From Lineus longissimus (lineage: Eukaryota; Nemertea; Pilidiophora; Heteronemertea; Lineidae): a stretch of DNA of 64,000 bases. Positions within the stretch are counted from its first letter, which is position 1, and each line of letters begins with the position of its first letter. The notes under the pieces were generated by a model. It had not been told where the DNA came from. It ran no database searches and saw nothing but the letters and a program-made list of their open reading frames with translations. This document shows, in pieces, positions 20,074 to 30,462 of the stretch. The stretch lies in assembly GCF_910592395.1 (NCBI RefSeq), contig NC_088322.1, positions 13,945,431 to 14,009,430 of the forward strand, read 5' to 3'. The translations under genes and the position numbers were made by a program.

Positions 20074-22679
20074 CTATAAAGAGTACAGTTTCTCTCCTGT
20101 CCCATGGCCACTGCCATTTATTAACGTATTTTCGTCTTCGTACGGCGGTGGTGAGCTCTGATACGGCGGGGGCTGTTCAGAATTCAAGTCATCCAGGTCC
20201 GGCACGTTATTTCGGATCTTCTGCTGTTTTTGTAGTTCTCGGAATCCTGGGGAAAATGATAGGATGTTATTTAGTTTTTCAAAGTTTACTGTGTTGGAAA
20301 TACAAGCTGCAAGGAAAGTCTTTTTGAAAAATTGAATAAAAAATATCTTTAATGCCACCCAATCAACCTTTAGGCTTGATTTTCATTTCAGTAGTTTTCA
20401 AACTGTAGATCTGAGGCAAATTTGATAATTCATTTTTTACTACATGAACTTTCAAAATTGGCCAAAGAGCATCTGTGTATAACTATACAGCAATGAGGTG
20501 CGGGGTTAATTTGGCACCAAGGATGAGCACCTGGTAGAAAGAAAAGCACTAACCATCTCCAAGCCGGTTGCCACCAGGTATCGGAGGCAGGTTTCCAAGA
20601 TCTAATAACCCATCACTTGGCCCTGCAAGCGGTGAAACCTCCTCCTCCTCCGCTGGTTTTTTCTTCTTTGGCTTCTTATTCCGTGGACTTTTTATTTCGC
20701 CAAATTTGCTTCCGATCGGGACGGCCGCTTCGCCCAAGTTTGTGCCATCGTCAACGATGTCGTCTGATAGCATCGGTTGGGTTTTCTTCTTCCTCGGCAG
20801 GTTTTTGTCCGCTTGGAGGATCGGAGCCGGCCCAGGTAGGCTGGTGTCTGTAACAAAATGATAACAAACTTCATCGTGGTTGCCCCGCAATAGATTTTTC
20901 ATTTCTTTATGAATACTATAAACATCAAGTTTCAGCAAATTCGCTAGCATGATAACTGCACCACAGCATAGTATACCACTTCATGTCTATTTTCTTGAGC
21001 CGTCAATAACCACGAATGGCGTATCCCTCGTACAACTTAACACTTACCGATGTCCTGCGGAAGGCCTTCAATGACCAGCTTGGCACCCTTGCTAAGTTTA
21101 TCACAGAGTAGCGCGATATGCTTCTTAAGTTTTTGCGTATCTTTCGGCGGGGTGAGAGGGGATGGATTGATGGCTTGGTCTTTGGAGTTCTTGGCGAGGC
21201 AGGTCCGCAGCAGATGTGTGATCGCACAGTCGACCATCTCTTCCCAGCCCTTGAGAACAATCAAGTTTAGAGTAGGTTAGATTAACTCTACCATGCCGGT
21301 ATAAACCAGGTACTTGCACTACATACTACTGGCACAAAGTGATCCATTCTGCAAAATTTTCCTCAAGTTTTCTCGTGCTAGAAACTTTACAATGCAACTT
21401 TTCCTAAGCGGAATTGGGATCCAGGCCACCTGGTCGACATGTATACCTGGTGTGCCCAGGGGAACGGAACACTCCCAAATCCGCAGTAGTGAGAGTTAAG
21501 GACGCATACCTGGTCTTCAGAATCGTTAACCTGCGGACACAGACTGCTCTGCAGCACGTAGAACTCCTTATCGGACATGTTGGTCCACAATAGTATCAGT
21601 AGATTAAGAAGGTAGGTGGCAGCACTGAGAGAGCTCGAGACCCTGGCAAGGTTACGCACGTTTTCCTCTGCGGCATCTGCGAGGGCTAGGAGCTGAAAAA
21701 ACAGACAGATCACAAAACTATTTAGTTCTCATACATTGGTAAGTACATTTTCAAGTCCAATTGGACAGACTTGATGTTACAATTGAAGTCACAAGTACCT
21801 CAAGACAACTGTTCAGAGATAGATGCCAAAACTGCCTGCAGTGGATTAGCAAGATTTTAAAAAACAAAACTAGCCTATCAGTACTTTTCAGTATTTTGCA
21901 AGTGACCTTCATTATTTCGAATGGATTTTTGAAGCAAACTTTCTGTAGATCCAGAAAAATCCTAGGTTGGCAGCCCTGACTGTCGCTGGCATAGGTCAGC
22001 GCAAAGGAATGCTGGGGAATGGAGGGGCTGCAGAGATACAAGAGTTTACCCTCGAGCAACAAAGTGGCCAAGAAATGGAGGCTTGAACCTACCACCCACA
22101 GATTCTGAGCAAGAGACCAGAAGCATCACACCCATTTTTACCTGTCTGTAAGTACCATCCAGTAATGTATCCAAATTCGACAACGGTGTAGGCGTTTTAT
22201 CTTTGAATCTGGTCAGCAGTCTGCGTTGAATGGCACGGAACTGGGATGCCCTCTGGGCAAGAAGGTCCTTGTACTTATTTTGATTTGAACGCACCTACAA
22301 GTAAGAATACAAAATAGAAACTCTTATAAAACTGTCAAAGTCCTCTAGGTGCACTGTAGATTGGTGAAGCGACTGATTTTTTAACCGAGTATGAATGCAC
22401 AGTGCTTGAGAGCACGTGAAGGAGCATACATTTGTTAAAACTGTAGAAATACACATGTTTCTCTTGATAGGCACAAATCTATCCCTCCTCCAAATTTATC
22501 ACTTACTTCAAAATGTTGCTCCAGGACCTCAAAATATTCATGCAGCGGCAGTGCACCGCTAAAGGATGCCTGGAATCCATCTTGGTTTTTACCCTTAAAG
22601 TAACCGCTCAGTCGGTTGACGAGCTCGTTGGCGAGGAGCCACATTGGTTCGAAGCTGTCACACTGAAGACGGTAGCGCT
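20074..22679 (-). CDS. BBS9: BBS9 copy II, exons B1-B6 (C-terminal helical part to stop)
   Basis: Six - strand exons are all in phase: B1 22507-22679 (QRYRLQ..MWLLANELVNRL, through EYFEVLEQHFE), B2 22142-22294 (QFRAIQRRLLTRFKDKTP, LDTLLDGTYRQ), B3 21510-21692 (LALADAAEENV, LLNLLILLWTNMS), B4 21048-21249 (GWEEMVDCAITHLLRTCLAK, KKHIALLCDKLSKG), B5 20554-20847 and B6 20074-20246 (ends EKLYSL-stop). RAIQRRLL.RFKDKTP and LDTLLDGTY are near-identical to vertebrate BBS9 and settle the identity. B5-B6 form a low-complexity tail with a lysine run (KKPKKKK), an EEEE run and two PPPY motifs (PPPYQSSPPPYEDE) that vertebrate BBS9 appears to lack. B1 continues from exon C at 23007-23102. Confidence 0.95.
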
Positions 22680-23006
22680 CTGAGAACAGAAAAGTTGATG
22701 ATTTGATGACAGTTTTGGGGAGAACTTTATGACTGTTCTGTTGATTGCAGGTTATTGCACAGGAAAGTTTGAAAGATCACAGCAGAATCATCTGAACATC
22801 GCTTCAGTCTTACTGTTGCTTTTTCATTTCTGTTTTGGCTCAAAAAGGCAATCTAAACGAGTTTAATTTGAATTCCAATGTTTTTACTGAAGACCCCATA
22901 TCATCAGGAGACGAATATAATCACAACTGGTGGGAAATTCCATTATCCTGCATTGGAGTGGAAATGGAAATGTCATGGCCTACATATTATTATTCACAGA
23001 TCTTAC

Positions 23007-23102
23007 GTGATGTCTTTGATGCCAACATTGTGACCACAGGACCCCCATAGTACTGGAACCCCAAGGCATTGCCGGGACCATCAGCATAGTCACCAAGAAG
23101 AT
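23007..23102 (-). CDS. BBS9: BBS9 copy II, exon C
   Basis: 96-bp exon with an ACTTTCAG acceptor and GTAAGA donor, encoding DLLGDYADGP..LASKTS. It joins B1 (C|AG giving Q of SQRYRLQ) across a 327-bp intron and is entered from A4 at 35528-35668 across a 12.4-kb intron that contains receptor gene 2 and the minisatellite. The antisense open frame over it (22835-23050 +) is a shadow. Confidence 0.9.
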
Positions 23103-24797
23103 CTGAAAGTACAAATCAATACACGTTGTTGTTACTTTTAACACAACTAATTTCTTGTGCGAATTGAATTTAAACTGGTTCACTGGCACCATACACTTTT
23201 TTTGACCTCCAGTTGTCTAAGAGTAATAAATAGACACAGCAGTAAACTATGTCCAGAAATGAGTGGTCATAAGATAAAAAAAATAACTATGATATCACTC
23301 TAGGCCATGGGACAAATCTCAAACTTGTTATCACTGACAATATTGACTTGATAAGGCTCATTATTCAAAACAACTACCCAGCTTACAATGGTTGTTCCTA
23401 AAAGATTGCCTTTTTAGGTTGGTTTAGTTCTAGATTCGGTATCATAACTACAACCAGATCACGACAAATATTTAAGACGGGCGTAGCCAGGGCGTACTAG
23501 CAAAACCGACTACAGCTGACATCAAGTTAGGTGTAATAATAGAACAGGTTTGCCTTTAGTTGGATTTTGTTCTGGTAGTTTGTGCCTTGATAAGCACACA
23601 ATAACCGGATTTATCAACAGAAACATTGGTTGAGTATACAAATTCTTCGGTGTGTGACTTATCTGATATACAAGCATGCAGATTCGCCAATGGATGGAAA
23701 TAACGCATTTGCTATCTCAGCCTCATGTGCAAACAGGAAGGAGTTCAAGGCGTAGTCCAACATACCAGTGTTAAAAGTTAAATCACTTTCTTTGGTCACA
23801 TTTGAGGAAGCTATGCAAAACAAATACTTTTCAATGGATCTTCCATGGAGAGTTGGCAACATGTATGCACATTTTGAAGCATAACGCTATGAAATATAAG
23901 TTTTCATATCAAAACTCAAGGCACTTGATGACATTAGAATATACCTTCCATATCTAGTGAATAGAGACACACGACACCATCTCAAAGGATCCTAAGAAAA
24001 AGGTAAGAATTTTTCTCCAACTGTTACAGTAAAACCAAAGTTTTGCCAAGAGGTGTGACAAGGTCACCAAAGCTGGTTATGCTTGAAATTATGTGAAAAA
24101 AGTTATTTGCAATAAACTATGTGAACACAATGTACACGCAATGTACACAAATTTGATTCGTGTACAAAACCCTGTAACTGAAGATGATCTTTGGATTGCT
24201 GACAGTGGTGACCCCTGTGGCAGTCTGAAAAAACCATAGAGATGGGAGATCACCAGTGCCCATATGTAAACTAATACCTTCTCTGCAGAGCACACGCCAT
24301 CTTATTATTAGTTCTACTATCTGACAGTCAGGGATGGTGCCTTTGTTTCTTTTCAGCGTTAAATATTGGCCATAATACTCGAGGAGGTTCATCCAGCGAT
24401 CCCCACAGCTTGGTCTTTAGCTCTACTGCCTCTGGCCAACTCTTTAGTCATGGCAGGGAAGTCAAGAAATCCTGCAGTATGTGGCTGAAATTTGGATGGC
24501 ACTCCCGTACAGTAGGTCAAGTCTTTTTTGAGTAGGCTCATCACCTCTGTTTCCAGTTAAGGGAAATAAAAGGTTCCATTCTCTCTAGGAGTCTGAGAGT
24601 ATTCAATATATGGCTGTAATTTGCCTGACGCCAATCAAAGCAATCATAATGGTGCATTGCACCATGGTCTTGGCCAGCCTCTCCTCTTCTTCCTTTCTCA
24701 GTTTTTTTAAGACGGAGAATTACTCACTATCAGGTTGTTCACTCATTACAGGAATAGTCACAGACCAACCGGTTGATACAAGAACTATAGTGGTTTG
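23103..24797 (+). other. 5' flank of receptor gene 2
   Basis: Same layout as in unit 1 but without the 260-bp segment. The 62-codon + frame (24610-24798) again ends in TGATG at the receptor start. A small unit-2-specific stretch lies near 23440-23465. No gene is supported. Confidence 0.5.
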
Positions 24798-27700
24798 ATG
24801 ATGGGGGGGAGACAAGCAAAAACAGCCGACCAACGACTGTTGGATGCAGTAGATAAGGGAAACTTGAAAGGTGTTAAACACGCAATCACCGCTGGTGGAG
24901 ATGTAAACCAGAAAGACAAAGATGGTAGGCTACTTGTGCAAAAAGCTATTGAAAACCTTATTCAAGCACTAAGAGACCAAGACCGGGCTAGAACTCAAGA
25001 TGCAAAGAAAGCAATCGTAATAGAATTAGTAGAGCATCATGCCAATGTTAATGAACAGGGTGTACCGGTATATGGTACAACTGCGTTAGGATATTTGCTA
25101 GCACAGTATGATTTTTATTCATTATACAATGATAGGCAAAAACTGATTCTGCTTGATGTCGTTAGAGTGTTGTTAAATAATGGTGCTGATGTCAACATCA
25201 AGGATATTGGTGGTAAATCTCCTTGGCACACAGCAGCTAAGATACCTTCCATTGAACTTCTGAAGTTATTTTTTGAGCACCAGTCTGATGTGAATGTCAG
25301 GAGTACAGGTGATGAAACTGCACTTCATATTGCTGATGACACAGACATTGTTAGATTATTGATCCAAAACAAGGCTGATGTCAATGCTACAGACAATGAA
25401 GGCAGAAGTCCACTCTGGTATGCGGTACTGAGAGGTGACATTGATGTAGTCAGATTATTGATCCAAAACAAGGCTGATGTCCATGCTACAGACGATGAAG
25501 GCCGAAGTCCACTCTCGTATGCGTTACAGAGAGGTTACATTGATGTAGTCAGATTATTGATAGAAAACAACGCTGATGTCAATGCTGCAGACAAAGTAGG
25601 CAGAAGTCCACTCTCGTATGTGGTACAGGGAGGTAACATTGATGTAGTCAGATTATTGATAAAAAACAAGGCTGATGTCGATGCTACAGACAATAAAGGC
25701 AGAAGTCCACTCTCGTATGCGGCAAGGAGAGGTAACATTGATGTAGTCAGATTATTGATAGAAAACAAGGCTGATGTCCATGCAACAGACAATGAAGGCA
25801 GAAGTCCACTCTCGTATGCGGCAGAGGACGGTCACATTGATGTAGTCAGATTATTGATAGAAAACAAGGCTGATGTCCATGCAACAGACAATGAAGGCAG
25901 AAGTCCACTCTCGTATGCGGCAGAGGACGGTCACATTGATGTAGTCAGATTATTGATAGAAAACAAGGCTGATGTCCATGCTACAGACAATGAAGGCAGA
26001 AGTCCACTCTTGTATGCGGCAGCGAGTGGTCACATTGATGTAGTCAGATTATTGATAAAAAACAAGGCTGATGTCCATGCTACAGACAATAAAGGCAGAA
26101 GTCCACTCTCGTATGCGGTACTGAGAGGTGACATTGATGTAGTCAGATTATTGATAAAAAACAAGGCTGATGTCCATGCTACAGACAATAAAGGCAGAAG
26201 TCCACTCTTGTATGCGCCAGCGAGTGGTCACATTGATGTAGTCAGATTATTGATAAAAAACAAGGCTGATGTCCATGCTACAGACAATGAAGGCAGAAGT
26301 CCACTCTCGTATGCGGCAGAGGACGGTCACATTGATGTAGTCAGATTATTGATAGAAAACAAGGCTGATGTCCATGCTACAGACAATGAAGGCAGAAGTC
26401 CACTCTTGTATGCGGCAGCGAGTGGTCACATTGATGTAGTCAGATTATTGATAAAAAACAAGGCTGATGTCCATGCTACAGACAATAAAGGCAGAAGTCC
26501 ACTCTCGTATGCGGCAGAGGACGGTCGCATTGATGTAGTCAGATTATTGATAAAAAACAAGGCTGATGTCCATGCTACAGACAATAAAGGCAGAAGTCCA
26601 CTCTCGTATGCGGCAGAGGACGGTCGCATTGATGTAGTCAGATTATTGATAAAAAACAAGGCTGATGTCCATGCTACAGACAATAAAGGCAGAAGTCCAC
26701 TCTTGTATGCGGCAGCGAGTGGTCACATTGATGTAGTCAGATTATTGATAAAAAACAAGGCTGATGTCCATGCTACAGACAATGAAGGCAGAAGTCCACT
26801 CTCGTATGCGGCAGAGGAAAGTAACATTGATGTAGTCAGATTATTGATAAAAAACAAGGGTGATGTCCATGCTACAGACAATGAAGGCAGAAGTCCACTC
26901 TGGTATGCGGCATTGGGAGATTACATTGATGTAGTCAGATTATTGATAGAAAACAAGGCTGATGTCGATGCTACAGACAATGAAGGGAGAAGTCCACTCT
27001 CGTATGCGTTACAGAGAGGTAACATTGATGTAGTCAGATTATTGATAGAAAACAAGGCTGATGTCAATGCTACAGATAGCGGAGGTCTCAAGCTTCTTAG
27101 TCTCGCAACACAAAACAAAGAAATATTTGATGAACTGATTAGATGTGGGACAGAAATTGATGTCTCAGATCAAAGAGGTCTAAGTAACCTACACATTGGA
27201 TTAGCGAGTGTCAGTGAGAGCTTATTGTATGTTCTTGAGGATACAGATGATTCACATGATACACATGAGCCAAGGCAGAAGAAGGAGAAAACTGTCAATG
27301 CTCCTGGAAGTTACGACAGGACAATGCTTCATGTCGCTGCAACCCTTGGGCTCACTAAACACATGTCAGTCTTGCTCCGATATCGTGGAATAAATGTGAA
27401 TGCCTGTGACATCTTCAGCATGACCTGTCTTCATTATGCAACAATAATAGGAAATGAAGACATAATCCGTAACCTTCTCAAGGCCGATTTTGGAGCACTG
27501 GATACTGCAGAGAGGTCTGTTTTGCATATTGCAGCAATCTATGGACATTGCAAATCGATAGAAACAATCACTCAAATTCAAAAGGACTTGCTTCCTCATG
27601 TAGGAGACAAACAAGGACGGAATTGCCTACACTATGCTGTGATCTACAGAAGAGATGAAGTAGTAAAACTACTTCTCAATAATCAGCCAGATTCTCAAAT

Positions 27701-28997
27701 CAATTATAGCAAGGACAATAAGGGAAAGAAGCCAATGGACTATCTGTACAAATTTGAGGAAAACACTTTGATATGGAAACTGTTTGGCAATCAATCTCCA
27801 GTTATCAAAATTATCTACAAAGACACTGACCTCTCATGCCACAAGAGTGAAACAAATCTCTTAGAGGTATCAAAACAGTGTGGTATTGGCTCTGTCAAGA
27901 GAATTTCAGGTTTTGATCTGACTACTTTTGCAAAACAAATCAAATCAAAAGTTGAGGAGGTGATCCGTGAAGCTATACCAGAGTCTGGTAATGTTGAAGT
28001 CATTGGTTGTGGAAGTTCCTTTGAAGGTTCAAAAGTTGGACTTCCAGATGAACTAGATTTCATGGTCAAACTATATTCAGTTTATTACCAAAAACTGAAT
28101 AGTGAGGGCTATGGAGAGATGGAAAGAGATACAAAAAAGACTACACAACTGAACATAGACAATACACCATATGGTATATGGCTGTGGAATAGACTGATGA
28201 TCTACTGGAGTGAACATCAGCGTCAAAAGGAAGGTGAGCATCAAAGAACTGATCATGAACCCCAGTTTCAGATGCCATTGCCTCCAGTGCGACACCCTGA
28301 TCACACAACTTGTACAACCTGGATCTGGTTATATAGTGACAGTATGTTCAAGGATTTGGCAGTTTCAATAGATTTCGTCCCTGCTATTGAAATCAAGGAT
28401 GACAGCCACAAGTCGTGGAAAAGCTTTATTGTTCCAAAAATACCACACAAAGAGAGCACCATCTCTAAAACTTTCACCACAGAGGAACTGAACCAACTTG
28501 GTCGCATATCCCATCCAACGCAGGAGGTTGAGCTCCTACTCAACTTGGACCAACACTTGATGGATGTGTTCATAACAGCAAAGAGCCTACGAAAACCTGA
28601 GGTTTGTGGATTCAAGATGAAGAATGACAAAGATGAGACAGTTCCAATGGGCGAGTACATCACCAGCTACAGACTGAAAACTTCATTTATGCATTTGATA
28701 AAAGTGTTTAGATATTCAAAGATGTCACTTGGCAAAATGGTGCTGATAGTCTATGAATATCTAGAGAAATGCCTCCAAAGGGGCAACCTACCATCATTCT
28801 TTCAAAAATATCCATGGGAAACACCAGTGAATGTGCTGGAAGGATCCAGGTTGAGTAAGGAACGTAGCATTCTGGCAGCAACGAAAATGACAGAATTTGT
28901 AAGGTGTTTGTATGAAAGAGATTACTCATCAGTTAAAGACTTGGATTTAAAAGAGGAGCAACTTGCAAAAAGAAGGTTTAGGGCCATTTTCAGATAG
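24798..28997 (+). CDS. Ankyrin-repeat cGAS-like receptor 2 (17 homogeneous ANK modules)
   Basis: Single-exon paralogue of about 1399 residues (ATG 24798 or 24801). Divergent N-terminal ankyrins cover residues 1-185, 17 near-identical 33-residue modules about 185-757, and distal ankyrins to about 1000. The Mab-21/cGAS-type nucleotidyltransferase follows, with GSS (~1072), DELDFMVKL (Glu/Asp ~1085/1087), the third Asp in VSIDFVPAIE (~1192) and SYRLKTSFMHL. All catalytic positions are kept, so an active enzyme is expected. Module chemistry differs from receptor 1: most modules carry ADVHATD, with AEDGH or AASGH before IDVV. Loops differ from the other two (KLNSEG..MERDTKK; KDDSHKSWKS, two residues longer than in receptor 1; FFQKYPWET, one residue longer). 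It ends FRAIFR-stop. It is antisense inside a BBS9 intron. Confidence 0.93.
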   Translation: MMGGRQAKTADQRLLDAVDKGNLKGVKHAITAGGDVNQKDKDGRLLVQKAIENLIQALRDQDRARTQDAKKAIVIELVEHHANVNEQGVPVYGTTALGYLLAQYDFYSLYNDRQKLILLDVVRVLLNNGADVNIKDIGGKSPWHTAAKIPSIELLKLFFEHQSDVNVRSTGDETALHIADDTDIVRLLIQNKADVNATDNEGRSPLWYAVLRGDIDVVRLLIQNKADVHATDDEGRSPLSYALQRGYIDVVRLLIENNADVNAADKVGRSPLSYVVQGGNIDVVRLLIKNKADVDATDNKGRSPLSYAARRGNIDVVRLLIENKADVHATDNEGRSPLSYAAEDGHIDVVRLLIENKADVHATDNEGRSPLSYAAEDGHIDVVRLLIENKADVHATDNEGRSPLLYAAASGHIDVVRLLIKNKADVHATDNKGRSPLSYAVLRGDIDVVRLLIKNKADVHATDNKGRSPLLYAPASGHIDVVRLLIKNKADVHATDNEGRSPLSYAAEDGHIDVVRLLIENKADVHATDNEGRSPLLYAAASGHIDVVRLLIKNKADVHATDNKGRSPLSYAAEDGRIDVVRLLIKNKADVHATDNKGRSPLSYAAEDGRIDVVRLLIKNKADVHATDNKGRSPLLYAAASGHIDVVRLLIKNKADVHATDNEGRSPLSYAAEESNIDVVRLLIKNKGDVHATDNEGRSPLWYAALGDYIDVVRLLIENKADVDATDNEGRSPLSYALQRGNIDVVRLLIENKADVNATDSGGLKLLSLATQNKEIFDELIRCGTEIDVSDQRGLSNLHIGLASVSESLLYVLEDTDDSHDTHEPRQKKEKTVNAPGSYDRTMLHVAATLGLTKHMSVLLRYRGINVNACDIFSMTCLHYATIIGNEDIIRNLLKADFGALDTAERSVLHIAAIYGHCKSIETITQIQKDLLPHVGDKQGRNCLHYAVIYRRDEVVKLLLNNQPDSQINYSKDNKGKKPMDYLYKFEENTLIWKLFGNQSPVIKIIYKDTDLSCHKSETNLLEVSKQCGIGSVKRISGFDLTTFAKQIKSKVEEVIREAIPESGNVEVIGCGSSFEGSKVGLPDELDFMVKLYSVYYQKLNSEGYGEMERDTKKTTQLNIDNTPYGIWLWNRLMIYWSEHQRQKEGEHQRTDHEPQFQMPLPPVRHPDHTTCTTWIWLYSDSMFKDLAVSIDFVPAIEIKDDSHKSWKSFIVPKIPHKESTISKTFTTEELNQLGRISHPTQEVELLLNLDQHLMDVFITAKSLRKPEVCGFKMKNDKDETVPMGEYITSYRLKTSFMHLIKVFRYSKMSLGKMVLIVYEYLEKCLQRGNLPSFFQKYPWETPVNVLEGSRLSKERSILAATKMTEFVRCLYERDYSSVKDLDLKEEQLAKRRFRAIFR
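25350..27066 (+). repeat. 99-bp coding tandem repeat, 17 modules (receptor 2)
   Basis: Same 33-residue ankyrin module as in unit 1, but a shorter array with its own sub-blocks: alternating AEDGH/AASGH modules at about 25820-26740 repeat as larger units, a sign of expansion within this array after the copies separated. Confidence 0.95.
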
Positions 28998-29911
28998 GAA
29001 GACAGAATGACCATGATGACTGGAGCCTGTCAAATTGGATGTTTTACTACAAAGAGAGTATATTTACATTTTGAGGGTATCTGTACAGAGGTATACCTTG
29101 ACATCAGAAGGACTCAATCCATTCAAAACTGCATCCGAGGGCATATGGAACAGGTACATAGTAACTCATATTGGCCTACAGAGGTCAAGTCAGAGGTTCC
29201 AGCTTTACTTGCCCCCCAGTTAATAGCAGATTAGAACAGGTAAAATGTGCAAACTTGTACTCTACACTGTACATCAGCTGATCAGAGCTTCCAACCACTG
29301 CTGTATGAAGAAGATCTTATTAACTATCGAATATATCCAACCCATTACTCTTGGTATTTATACACTTAGAGCGTCTTACCCAAGTGTAAGAAGATGATGA
29401 TTGACCCAATTTAATCTAAGCATTGTACAACATGAAACAACATTTCAACCTGTGCTAGCGTCAGAACTATTTCTGTGAAGACGAAATAGTGCGGATATCT
29501 TACAGATCAAATCATCTTATCACAAGTGTTACTGCAAGTGTACCAACACTGTGGCAATATTTTGGACACTTTTTTTTTAATCATCAGTATTATGGGAAGC
29601 AGTAAGGAAATCGCAGCAAACCGCTTCACATCGCAAGGTGCATTTCAGCCAATCCACTAGCAACATGTTTGCACCCTTCATACAGCCGAGAGGGTGCCAC
29701 AAATAATTAGACACTTGAAATTTGCCAAATGCGCAAACTTAGTCTAATGGTGACAACAGAGTGTACATGTTCACTCAGTACAATCAAAATTGGGACTTTG
29801 CTGTCTGTGTCAAGCTGTGGGCTCCATCCCAAATGCTTTTGAGGTTATCTTGACATCATTACCATATCATGACACGATATTTGAGCACAGTAGGTTTATG
29901 ATACCTGAGTA
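28998..29911. other. 3' flank of receptor gene 2
   Basis: Follows TAG at 28995-28997. One copy of the GACAGAATGACC segment is present, out of frame behind the stop. A 75-codon open frame (29007-29234) is unlike any known protein. No clear poly(A) signal is close. Confidence 0.5.
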
Positions 29912-30089
29912 CAGTAGAACCTCTCTACTAAGGACACCCTCGGGACTGACAAGTGTTGTCCTTAATAGAGAGGTGTCCTGATTAGAGAGGTCAAATTGAA
30001 TGGAAAGAACCAATTTGGGACCAAAACTAGTGTCCTTAATAGAGAGGTTGTCCTTAATAGAGAGGTGTCCGCTAAGGGAGGTTCTACTG
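29912..30089. mobile_element. Pogo/Tc1-mariner-type MITE, 178 bp (unit 2)
   Basis: Orthologous to the element at 10570-10747. Starts CAGTAGAACCTCTCTACTAA and ends GGAGGTTCTACTG, flanked by TA. The ends are slightly better matched than in unit 1 (CAGTAGAAC versus CAGTACAAC). Confidence 0.78.
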
Positions 30090-30462
30090 TATATCAGTGT
30101 CTTTTGCTTGTAACAGAAAGTAGGAATCCAATGCTAGTAACGAGGAATATTCTATAGGAGTCCTCGACCAACTGTTCGAAACTAAGCAAATTACAAACTT
30201 GGTGTGAATTTATTAAACGTGGTGGCATTGCATTCATATCAGCCCATTAGATTCAATGTTAAGTGGAACTTAACCTAAATGTAAATGATGCTTCCTTTCT
30301 TGTGCAATTATTTTAGCCTATAAATAGCACCCTCTCTAATGATATGTTAGATGTCAATGGTGTTTCAACTCGTTGAGTAATAATAGAAATGAGTGACAAA
30401 TAATTTCATGTATGTTATGTTAAATGCTAATGATGCTGCTTCCAATTTTTCTGTAATTATAA

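Larger units (their letters stand above)
1..22682. repeat. Segmental duplication unit 1 (tandem, ~22.7 kb)
   Basis: The sequence starting at base 1 recurs almost unchanged at 22683 and again at 46186, and the same order of features follows each time. Homology runs without a break from one unit into the next, so this is a direct tandem array. The boundaries given are arbitrary because the window opens inside a BBS9 intron. The real duplication junction probably lies between a BBS9 poly(A) signal and the next exon A1 (16962-18477 here), where 3' flank meets upstream intron. This unit carries the longest receptor gene and a 260-bp segment (1911-2170) missing in the others. Confidence 0.95.

Noticed and set aside
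15193-22679. GGA or adaptin gene (because of the ear-like fold and proline-rich tail)
   Set aside because: LASKTSQRYR, RAIQRRLL.RFKDKTP and LDTLLDGTY are specific to BBS9/PTHB1, and exon order agrees with it throughout.
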